Source: Gordionus sp. m RMFG-2023 (Eukaryota > Nematomorpha > Gordioida > Chordodea > Parachordodidae). Taken from it: a stretch of 64,000 bases of DNA. The notes beneath the pieces were generated by a model that was not told the DNA's origin, did no database searches, and saw only the letters and a program-made list of their open reading frames with translations. How positions within the stretch are numbered: the first letter of the stretch is position 1; each line of letters opens with the position of its first letter. Position numbers and translations under genes: made by a program. Location of the stretch: assembly GCF_954871325.1 (NCBI RefSeq), contig NC_088775.1:81259561-81323560 (forward strand). The letters are read 5' to 3'. Below are positions 24,431-35,122 of this stretch, piece after piece.

Positions 24431-27400
24431 TTTATAGTTTATTCAAATTTATTTTCTACAGTTCAACTAAAACAAGAATTATATACTCATTTTAGATAAT
24501 GAAACTGAAAATTGTCTCTATATAAAACTTAGTTTTGTTTACGTTATTTTTAAAAGTAGCGCACTCCTGTAAAGTAACTTTTCAAAAAAAATAGCTTTTG
24601 CTATATACGTTACTTTATAAAAAAGATTACATTAAATCTAATTCGGAATTAAAACATTTAAAAAATAATATATCAACTTTAGACACCACTTTTTACATTT
24701 AAGCCATTTAAATAGTATAATATCCTTATCATCATTTATTCCTTTTATCCATTTTCCATATTTTTACTTATGCGATCAAATTGGTTGATTGGTTTAGATT
24801 TATAATACAAAAAAAAATTCAAAATATCTATTTAAAGTTTAGTTTTTTTAAAAAAAATATTATTCAATGGTATTGAAAGTATTGTAAAGCTACATTTCAG
24901 AAAAAAGTAGTTCCTTACTATAAAACTACTTTTAAAAAATAAATGTAGCATGCTATACAATATAGAGATTAAACTTTAAAAAGTCCATATTCAATAAATT
25001 ATTCAAAAGATCCGAAAATTAGATTGTTCAAGTAAATAAGCCGAATTATCGATCCATTTTAAAATATTTATTTATTTTCATTTAAAAAAAATATATATAA
25101 ATAAATAGCCAAATATATAATTATTTTATCCAGATAATCTTATACAGTGTCACACAGGAATTTTTCAATTTATTCGATCTTAAAAAGTATATTATATTAT
25201 CTTCATATATATTTAGCTAAATTATTGTCCATTAAATTCGAATTATAAGTAATGGTTAACTTTACATGTTTATACTCGAGTTAATCTCTATAATAATTAT
25301 AAATTGATTTTGTCATATGATGTTCACTTTCTCATATGTTAAATCAAACGTATATCCGGTTCACATTCGCAAATTCAAACTTTTCGAAAGACTAATATCA
25401 AAAATTCTGACCAACGACTTGACTACCACCAAAAATTTAATACTTGTTAATATGCCAATACCATATGTGTAGCCAAGGGACGGGGAAGTTACCGCCGCTT
25501 TGATAAATTTGTTAATTTCGTAAATATCATTTAAGTCAATTAATACATCGATTATTACTAAATAAAATACCATATATAAATATTTTATTTTTTTTTAAAT
25601 CAAAAATTTTTAAAATTTGGATAATAATTGTTTTTGTTAGTATTTTAAAATCGTACTTCTCGAATAATAAATTTCCATTTTTTTAAATGACCTATATTAA
25701 TAAATATTATTTTGATTTTCAAATTTATTATTTCCTAAAATAAAAATTACAATTAAACTTTCAAAATGCTGTTTAAAAACTTTAAAATTTTATTCTTCCA
25801 AATATAGATGGGTTATAAAAAATAATTTTTTGTACAAAATAAATTCGTTTAAATAAAGTAAATTATGATTACTAATTTTGAATTTCTCCAAGGAAGCCTT
25901 ATTATTTGTTTTTTAAAAAAAATTATTTAAATTAAAGGATTTTGGTCTTTTCCCTTAATAATAAAACTTGGTTCTGTTAACTAACTATTTTTTTAATACG
26001 GTTCGTATCTTACCAGTCTTGACAATCTACTCTATTATCTATGGGCTTTATTCAAATTAACTCTTGAACTATTCAATTGACACCTCCTATTGGACATTAT
26101 AAGTCTTATTTTCTTCCAAGTAGAAGAGACCGAAGTTATATGGTAGGTGTTTTTTTCTTATGGTATATATTTAAATTTCAAATTATGGGCCTAATTATAT
26201 TATTGGATTGAATCATTATTAGACTATACTATAAAATAATTAAATGAAACTGAGATATTTAACCTATCACAGTGTAAGTATTATTAAATTAATTTTCTAT
26301 TCACATAATTAGGTGTTGTTTTTTCACAAAGCAATCTCTAGGCTTGATTGAGGATCAATAATATACATTTTAACTTAGAAGAACACATTTGTTGCTGCAA
26401 GAAATATCGAAGATATTATCTTTTTGAAAATTAGGACTGAATTTTTTTTCCCAATATCCTCTAAATAGCACTTACGTTTTACCCCGCTTACCATATAGAC
26501 TCGAACTTCCTTACCTTGTCTTTTATCAGGCTTTATTCAATTTCCTCGATCTATTTTTCAATTCAATAATTTTCGTAATCATTCTCTCAATCATGTAAGG
26601 CATTATCACGAATTAATTATCATGAGCGCACAATTGTATTACCTCAAATTCAATTTCGAGATGGATTCAATGTTGCAAAGGCATTACTGCAAATTTCGCT
26701 TAAATGTTATAAAGAATAAAATTTTGGATTTGATATGAAATGGAGTTTCCCTTAATAAACTAAGAGCCGCTTTCAATTCTAAATTATCAGTTTAATTTTT
26801 GTCTAAACAAATTAAAGGCTAAAAAACCTGATACAAGTTAGGGGCGGTAATGAGAAGACTAGGATCATCAAACTGTTACAAAACTTAAGGGTTATTATAT
26901 TTAGTCTACAAAACCGACTATAAAAGATCTGACTGGCAGAAAAAAATTAATATTAAATGACCTGATGCCACTGAACCTTATATTGATATTTTTTAAATAC
27001 ATGCCAGATGCCTAACACAACCTCCACTTTGTGGTCAACCTAAAGGTCCATGAGGCCCATAGGAAGATAAAAAATTTGGGCTATGTATATATACTTTTTT
27101 CTTATATAATAAGAATGATTGATTAGTAAAGAAATGCAATAATTTGGAATTCATATAATCATTTAAAATTTTGCATAGGCCTGGCCCAAGCCAATGACCC
27201 GACCCATAGTTTATTTTTATTTAATTTTTGTCAGCCCCAATCCATACCATACAGGGGATTTATATTTTTTTAAGCAAATTTATAACGAAAATTGATTAAC
27301 GAAATAAGCCCCGCTTTACAAATAGGAAGTAATATTTTCGGGGTAATATTTGAAGCAATGCATAACGTAGAAATAACTTCTCTGAAATACAATTTAACCG

Positions 27401-27673
27401 ATTATAATATTATCATACGAAAACGATTTTTATTCGTGACTCATCATTCTAAATCTTTTAAATAAAACTATCTCCAAATATATTAATGAAAGTCTGATAT
27501 TGAGAATGGTAAACACTATGAATAAAAAATATATTTTATTATAATAGGGAGATTGCAAAATTTTAAATATTTTTTACAAGCTATTTAGCTTAGTTTACCA
27601 TGTTTTGTAACATTGGGCATTTTGTTTATGCATGTTCATATTGTAGTTATCTTTGAATTATTCAAACATTAAC
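24431..27673. other. Gene-free stretch
   Basis: AT-rich, with short motifs like GTAGCGCACTCC and CCCCGTCCCTTGGCTACACA (near 25480) that recall ends of the dispersed repeats. At 27170-27250 GGCCTGGCCCAAGCC and GACCCGACCCA resemble a decayed GC-tipped hAT end. No gene supported. Confidence 0.5.
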
Positions 27674-27968
27674 ATGACCGATTCGATTCATTCGCAAATC
27701 GTTGCCACCATCCAATCAGGTAATTTTCAATTGAAAAAAACACGAGGGCCTGCTATAAATTCTTCCACAAAAATATTCGGTAAACTAATTTTTTTTCTTT
27801 AAAATAATTAAATTTAAAATATATATTATAGTGTCGAATAATTCTAATCAAATTGTGGCCAAAGTCTCTCCCAAATCAAATAACTATGAATGTGGTGATT
27901 GCAAGCCCTTAGAAACAAATGTTTTTCGTATTAAAGCATATGAAAAGCCGACAAAATTAGCCCCTTAG
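27674..27968 (+). CDS. Small two-exon WH2-domain (actin-binding) protein, 80 aa
   Basis: Exon 1 is 27674-27779 and exon 2 is 27832-27968. They are joined by a 52-nt GT-AG intron in phase 1. The spliced frame starts MTDSIHSQIVATIQSGNFQL and continues KKTRGP, which matches the WH2 pattern of an amphipathic helix, I..G..L and a basic LKKT-type motif (WH2 domains bind monomeric actin). The second exon adds a basic tail with two cysteines (YECGDCKP) and ends KPTKLAP before TAG. Codon usage is visibly less AT-biased than the flanks, and the ATG sits in clean context. The WH2 reading rests on one short motif, so another helix-plus-basic protein is possible. No neighbour suggests a pathway. Confidence 0.62.
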
Positions 27969-28801
27969 TTCATTGCCTCAATATATTTAAAAAATAATTA
28001 TTATCAATCTTTTAGGAAATTTTAGCACTTTTATAGCATTAAAAAATATATTACACTATGCATTAATTAATTTATTTTCACGATAAAAAAATCATTTTGT
28101 AATATATAATTATAAAGTTGCTCATATCAATAAAATGCACATATTTTTTTACTTCATTGTCTATACTTTATGTATTTCTGGTACTTAAAAGAACAATACT
28201 TAAAATATTAAAAGTAAAGTTGAGTGTCTTAAAAAAACGTAGATTGACCTCTTTCATTTATCAACGAATACTTATAGAATTTTGAAAAATCAATAATTTA
28301 AGAAAACAAATTAAATAATATTGGTACATACCAATAAATATCACATGAAAAATTTCATGAGTTATTAACTTAAGTATTTTAAGTGTTTTTTTATAATATG
28401 CATTGTTTTAAAATTTATATGTTAAATATCAATGAAAATGATGAAGAAGCGTCTATTTTTTCCGCCTAAAGGTAAATTTATAGTATAAACGTGACGAAAC
28501 GGCATATTTATAGTTATTCTTTCTAAATTTTATTTTGTGTAGACCATATCAAAAGTAAGCTTATCAAATAAAGGGCGGTAAATTTTCCTGTTGAGTTTTT
28601 GTCCTACATTCTCTAACTCTACAGAAATCTGAGATATACATAATAAGAAGTCAAAGATTTTTATAACGCAGGTGTTAGACTTCTATTCTATATGACCGGA
28701 TGTCAATGAAGATTATATGGTGGTCAAGGGGGCGAAAATAAGTATCATAGAGTATATAAAACATGAAAAAGGATATATAAGATAATAATGAAACAATAGA
28801 T

Positions 28802-29071
28802 ATGAACAAAGTTGGGATATTAGGAGGATTTGAGGTTGAAATAGGCTTACAGCAGAAGGGATCTCGAATCCCTTTGATAAAGAAAGAAGTAGAAGCGCAT
28901 TTAGCTTCATTTATAAGATGCTTTGATAAATGCGGAGTAAAAATTAACTTAGAAGAGCTCAGAAATTTTTTTCATATAAAAATGTTAAAAAAATATTTAT
29001 CGATATTAAAGTTTAAAAAAAATCAAGAGCATGTCCAAACTAAAAAAAATAATAAGGTTTACATATTTTAG
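28802..29071 (+). CDS. Hypothetical 89-aa open frame
   Basis: Reads MNKVGILGGFEVEIGLQQKG, then EVEAHLASFIRCFDKCGVKI and a lysine-rich AT-biased tail. The first 55 residues look protein-like; the last third looks like AT-rich noise. No intron junction or family was recognised. Confidence 0.2.
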   Translation: MNKVGILGGFEVEIGLQQKGSRIPLIKKEVEAHLASFIRCFDKCGVKINLEELRNFFHIKMLKKYLSILKFKKNQEHVQTKKNNKVYIF

Positions 29072-29267
29072 CTTTTTCCCAGTAAACAAATAATATTAAA
29101 ATGCGTTAGAAACCTATTATTCATTTGAGTTTGGACGAAACCTGATATCAATATTATAAAATAGGAAGTTATTACAAAATTGCGATTTAGATAATGTTGA
29201 GGATTTATATCTCGTTTATAATGATCGCGTATCGTTCAAGCCATGTGACACACATCGCTAGATATTC

Positions 29268-29375
29268 CCCAAAAGCGAGCAAATAATAGGTAAAATTTAT
29301 AATGACTGCGCGATGCGATGAAATGAATTACATCGCTATAGATTATAAATTTTGCCTAGTATTTGCTTGTTTTGA
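29268..29375. repeat. Inverted repeat (decayed MITE core)
   Basis: The arms AGCGAGCAAATAATAGGTAAA and TTTGCCTAGTATTTGCTTGT (parts of longer arms), with GCGATG/CATCGC pairs inside, face each other across a short AT loop. Further CATCGC and GATCGCG motifs flank it out to about 29195 and 29400, so the full element is probably about 200 bp. Confidence 0.55.
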
Positions 29376-30286
29376 CAAATACCCAGTGTTGGCATCGCTT
29401 GGTTTATATTTATAAGAAAAATTAATGGGGAAGGAAATATAAAAAAATTTTATTGAACTCCATAGACGTTTTATTAAAAGTAAAATTTAGGAAAGAAATA
29501 TAAAAAGAAAAATTATATATTAATACGATTTGTGAAAAAAGATTTCCATATTGTGCTCGTGCCTTTAACGCTGCAAATTCAGAGCGATTATTTTCATGTT
29601 AAAAATTAATTAAAAATTTATTATTAATGATATATAATGTCACAATATATTGTCTAATTTATCATTAATTTCAATTTGAATATAAAAAAAATTTAAAAAT
29701 AATTCAATAAAAACATTCATAATTTTTTTTTTCTTAAAAAAACAGCGATACCTCTTGTATATGAATATTATATTATTTCGCACTAATTTCAAATTTTTTC
29801 CTTATTTGTCCCTTTATTACTGAACAATACAAAAAAGGGTTTGAGAGTAGTAGACTTAACGTGAGAGAGGTAGAGACAGGGGTCCACTGGGAAAAGAAAT
29901 TCCCTATAAAATTAACATTTTGAGGGGGGGGGCAGGAAATATCACCAAATTTAGCACCTATTTTATATATATATATAATTTTAAATATAATATAAAAAAA
30001 ATATTAATTGAATCTACATTCTTGATTGTCTTACCTACATAACCGCATTAATAATAAAAATTTACATAAATAATTAAGAATTTTATTTAATTCCATTTGC
30101 TATACTAATTCATGTCCAGCTTTATTATTAAAAAGTCATCATAATAAATGAACTGGTAGTCTATTTTCTATTATTTTTAATTTACTAAAAGTTCTTTGGC
30201 AACTCACTTGTGTAAAAAATAATGTGATAAGTTAAATTATTCACTAAAATTGGTATATGAAGATGTAAACACATATTAAACATTTC

Positions 30287-30725
30287 CTACATTGTTTGCA
30301 TTTGGATGCGATTCTGTGTCGTAATCTTCTTTCTATCTTCACTCTCTGCTTCTAATGTCATCTCAACATGAATAATTAAGTTTTCCCTATTTTTCTGCAT
30401 GCCATCATTTAAATTGCTAAAAATGAAGCAAGTAAATATTTTCTTTTGTAGTTTATTACTTTACTTTCACTAAAGAAGATATTCTTTATTTTTGATAATT
30501 TGCCATATTTGTGGCCTTCATACGTATTGAAGAAAAGTCTATAGCCAGAGAAGATTTTGTGTCTTCAATAGTTTTCCAGACTGTTGGGATATCAAAACTT
30601 CTTGTTTGTAGATATGCTGATGGTAGCCTAATAATTTCAAAATTTTTCAAAGAATGTTGAGGCTTTAGTAATGTTATAAATTTGAATATTTTATTTAAGA
30701 AGGTTTCAGATTCTATAGTCATCAT
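30287..30725 (-). pseudogene. Two coding-like patches, unidentified gene or pseudogene
   Basis: Patch 1 (30725 to 30486) reads FLNKIFKFITLLKPQHSL, then EIIRLPSAYLQTRSFDIPTV and SSIRMKATNMANYQK, then a stop. Patch 2 (30416 to 30287) follows a TTTTTAG acceptor and reads NLNDGMQKNRENLIIHVEMT, then LEAESEDRKKITTQNRIQ, then a stop. Both look protein-like in composition, but I could not find a GT-AG junction joining them in phase. It may be a decayed host gene end. No family recognised. Confidence 0.35.
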
Positions 30726-31390
30726 ATATATTTTTAATAAGGATTTTAGTCATAAATAAAACAAAATTGTAATTTAATAAATAAAAAATTCTTAACCGAT
30801 TTAAATGATAGTTTTTTATTTCGAGTAGTGAAACTTCGATTCTATTGGACTGAATTCTTTAATAAATTGTCATAGAATTAAATTGGTAAAAATTTAAATA
30901 AAAATAAACATGTATGATTAAATTTATAAATAGATTAATACTTTACTGTCTTAATCTTATAAATTTGGTATTAATAAACATTTTACAAGCTAACTTTGTA
31001 AATATTTATTTTAACTCTAATTATCCCGATTTAAAGTATAAAATTTTAAATATAAAAATTTATAATAAAATTTTAAAAAAACATACTATTTGTTATAGAA
31101 AAACCCAATTCAATAACTAATTTTCTTGCCATATATAATCGTTCCATATTTAACGGTATTTCAATAGAAACTCCTCAGGAATTGGAATGCTATAATAAAT
31201 AGTATGAATTTTTCCTCTTAAAAATATTTAGCATTTTAAAAACAATTGAAAAACTGTAATATAAATTTTTAGAACCAGAAATCTCAATCCATGTCAAAAT
31301 TTCCAGGTCGCTACTAATTTCTAACAAAAGGCTACTTATATATATATGTGTTAGCTGCAATTATTATTTTTTCAACTTTAACTCATTTAT

Positions 31391-31595
31391 TTAGCGCATA
31401 TGATGAAATTTTGATTTTACTGGAAATGTATTCCAGCATGTTTAGAATACTTATCTTATGAATGTAGACTATTTTGCCGTTAACCTTTGACTCATTTATA
31501 GTTTGTATGTAAAATTTATGAAAACATTAGATATTCCAAACAGGCGAAATACATTTCTGGTAAAATCAGACTTTTAAAATTTAAAAAAGCGCTTA
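31391..31595. mobile_element. MITE with TTGATTTTACTGGAAATGTA ends, copy 1
   Basis: The arms ATTTTACTGGAAATGTATT and AATACATTTCTGGTAAAAT are inverted, and outside them TTAGCGC / GCGCTTA form the likely tips. A related, longer copy is at about 8465-8830. No coding sequence. Confidence 0.6.
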
Positions 31596-32237
31596 AAAAA
31601 TAATTTAGAGTTTAAAACACCCTGAAAAAACACATCGCCGCTAACCAGGGATCCAAACCGAACCTGAAGCGAACCATTAACTACTAAAATCAATTATTTT
31701 TTATTGAACCTAAACCGCTAAAAAAAATTCTAGCCGAACTAGAACCGAACAATTAAAATGCCTCTGAACCGGTTCGAGCCTCATGATTTCATGCTTATAA
31801 AATGATGTGTAAGTTATTACTTATTGCAAACATTTTAATTATATTCGATTATTTTAAAGTTAATTATCAATCATTTGATTGATAAGTGTCAGTCATAATT
31901 TTTATAAACATAAGTATATTGCCATTTTACAACATTTTTTAAATATTTTAAGCTTATAAATTATAATGCCTAAAAAAAATTAAATCCAATATATAAGTTA
32001 CATTTAGTATTATAAATGACACATCATATCTGATGTCATACGTGCCGGCTACCTAAGTTAGTGTGGAAAGATGTTTTTCAACAAATAAATTTAAACTATC
32101 TCCTATATAGATGTAATTTGATTGAGATAAATCCTGAAAATATTGTAATTGTGCGGCTTAATAAAAAATTTTTAAATAAATAAAGCTAGATGTTGTTCAT
32201 ATTAAAATTAATTATTGATATTTATTGTTATATTCAT

Positions 32238-33083
32238 CAGAGATCTGCAGAGGTACCATTTGTACGGCCCGGCCCGGGTTTAAAAATTTTAGTCCCGGCC
32301 CGGCCCGAATATTTAAAAAAATATTTTTAGGCCCGGCTCGAAATTTTTAAAAATTGTATTCGACCTGGAAATTCATTATTTCGTATTTTATCATATTTTT
32401 CGGCGAGTATTATCATTTAATAAGCAAGTATATTAGTTAATATTGTTAAACGGTTCGTTTTGAGCCGATTTTTAAAAACGGCTAACTCAATATTTTCGCC
32501 AGAAAAATATTTACTATATATGTCTAGACCTTTGCTCCTTCTATGAGCAAGATTTTCAGGCTTGCATAATATTTTTCTGGATAAAACACTGAGTTAGCCG
32601 TTTTTAAAAATCGGCTCAAAACGAGCCGTTTAATAACACTAAATATTTATTTTTTTTTTATTCTAAACAGATATTTAGTATATTACAAATTGATACTATA
32701 AAAAATTTGTGTAAGTAAAGAGAATATACTATGTATTTATAAAAAAAATAAAAATGATATTTTTAATAAAAAATATAACATATATTATATATTATATAAT
32801 AATGTATTTAATCCTTTGCGTATTTATTCCATGGCAGGAAAACTATAATTTTATTATGTAATAGATACTATGAGTGTTAGCTAGTGTTAACTTTCACCAA
32901 ACATTATATTAATCCTAACTATATATAATCATTATTATAACCATATCTAATTGACGAATATATTAATCCATGTTTTATAAGTTTTTTTAAAAAACCCGGT
33001 GCGGTCCGGGTATATTTTAAAAATTTAAAATACGGCCCGGCCCTGGTACCCTTACCGGGCCTGGCCAGGCCTGCAGGTCTCTG
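32238..33083. mobile_element. GC-tipped hAT-type element (copy A), inserted in hAT copy 1
   Basis: The ends are CAGAGATCTGCAG and CTGCAGGTCTCTG, an inverted pair, with GGCCCGGCCCGG-type blocks just inside. The flanks ATATTCAT and ATATTTAT are a 7/8 target duplication. The related sequence at about 37394 (TTGTTACATTTATAAATTAA) is the same site without the insert. It holds a MITE at 32438-32641. Confidence 0.85.
32438..32641. mobile_element. MITE with long inverted repeats (GGCTCGTTTTGAGCC family), copy 2
   Basis: Inverted ends begin TAATATTGTTAAACGG and end AGCCGTTTAATAACACTA. The arms, over 50 bp each, contain GAGCCGATTTTTAAAAACGG. Nearly the same as 18869-19090. The target duplication is not clear here. 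Confidence 0.8.
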
Positions 33084-33331
33084 ATATTTATAAATTAAAT
33101 ATTATTTTATAATGTGCAATTAAAAATGAAGGTTTTATATATGTGTTTAATGATGAAATAAAAAAATATATTTTTCTCTATACATAAATCGAATGTAAGT
33201 TTGAATATAAAAATGTTCAATCCGGTTTATAGAAGTTCAAACCAAACCGATATTTTTAATTTTACCAAACGAACCTGAACCTTGATTTGATATTTTTATC
33301 CGAACCGATATTCGTTTGGTTTGGATCCCTG

Positions 33332-35122
33332 TTACCTAATATATTGTTCCAATTTTTGTGTGATATATTTAATAGATTTTAGAATTGGAGAACCTGAAAC
33401 CCTTGAAACTGCATCAAATTAAAGAAGTGAAACCAGAATCTTTTTTAAAATTATATGAGGACCGGAAGTAGAACTATTTTTGTTTAATATTTGGAACGGA
33501 AACAAAAATAGAACTTTATTTAAAGGGTCGAAATTCTAATATATAGTATTAGCTCATCTTTGTTATTAAATATCTATAAAACAACCTTCTCAAATACCCA
33601 TGATCAACTATTTAGTTATTAATACCATCTAAGTATTTTTTTAAACTTATTACCAGGCATATTTGTCTTTTCATATCTTTATTAGTTAAAAAAGGAAAGA
33701 ATAATTATACTATGAAATAAAAGAATTGAAAATTTTTAAAAAGACGAATGCCTTGCTTTAACAATTTGTAACGAAAAAAAATAGTAATTTAAGTTTCTAA
33801 TTTAAATAAATAGTGGGTTTTTTTAGTTAAAATATTGAATGTTAAATTAATTTAGCTTTAGATAATAATTTCCAGATTTTAATAGAACAAATAAATTTCT
33901 CAAGTCTTCAAAAAATAATTCCGAAGGCCCCATTTTTTTTTAATTTTAAGGCACCATGAAACTTTTTCTCATTAGGCTAATTGGCCAGTCAGTCCATGGG
34001 CAGAGACATATAAATATTTGGGTTTATTTTGGGGTATGAAGGGACACTTGGGGTTTATTTATAAGACAGAACTAGAGTTTGAAAAAGACTTCAAAAGATA
34101 TTGTAGACTAAAAATTTGAGCAAACTATCTTTGAAATTTAAAAATTAAATATTTTTTTTAAAAATCAATTATGATTTATGAATAAATTTTTTAAATAAAA
34201 ATAACAAAAAATTCCATTAAAAAAGATGTTTATGGAAAAATTATTAGATATTATAAGTTCAATTAAAATAAAAAATTTGAAAACCTACAGAAATTTACCT
34301 GTTCTCGTAAATATCATTTAGAGCTAATAAAAATTTTCCATATACCCTCCCCCCTTGTACGATAAGCAATCATTTAAAAGAAAAACAAGTCCAAGTTATT
34401 AACTTTTTTAAATATTGACTATGATTTAAAATTTTAAGAATAAAGGCATTAATATATTTAAAAAATTAAAAACTATTATTTTAAAAATGTATTATAGCCT
34501 TAGGCCATCAATATATGTTCTTATAGATCTCCAATAAAATTTATAGGGAAAACCTAATCTAATAATGCCCCTTCTATCGTAATGTTTGGCAAAATAGAGC
34601 ACTTTCATTTACATCTGAAGAAAAGGACCCAGACAATATTAAAAAAATTAAAGCAATTGTGGGAAAGGGAAAAAAATCAAGAGCAGATTGAAAAATGACT
34701 GGATTTAGTCTTAGAATTAGAATGGACTTATAGGAGTCAGACAGTATATAGATCAGAGTTGTACATTTGCTCAAAATAAATCGTAAAATTTGAAGATCTT
34801 TTATTTATGAAAAAATTTGAGCAACGATCTTAAAATTCAAAGAAGATCTTTTGTACAACTCTGATATAGATATTAAATAAATGGACACCTTTTATAGAAC
34901 GCTGATATGTAATTATGATAAAGAAAAATACATTTATCGTCCATAAATTTATAATTTATATCCTATAATATATATAATTTCAAAATTTGAAATATTTATT
35001 CCAGTAATATATATTTTTAACCTAAAAAACTTAAATTTTCGAAACACTATTTGACATAGACGGTGTCAATGAAAAAGATTTTGTCACTTTAAATTCTTTA
35101 AACAGATTTATTTATAAATCAT
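33332..35122. other. Region upstream of XAB2
   Basis: AT-rich with no coding match. It should hold the XAB2 promoter, but I cannot mark a defined core element. Confidence 0.5.

Larger units (their letters stand above)
31646..33331. mobile_element. hAT-type DNA transposon copy 1, with two younger elements nested inside
   Basis: The ends are CAGGGATCCAAACCGAACC and, inverted, GGTTTGGATCCCTG. It shares its interior with the copy at 36833-37654, including a relic of the transposase C-terminus at about 32040-32190 (CFSTNKFK, CNLIEINPENI-type residues after frame changes). Subterminal repeats of GAACC/ACCGAA are abundant, as is common for transposase-binding ends in hAT elements. A GC-tipped element is inserted at 32238-33083. 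The 8-bp flanks no longer match, so this copy is old. Confidence 0.85.
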
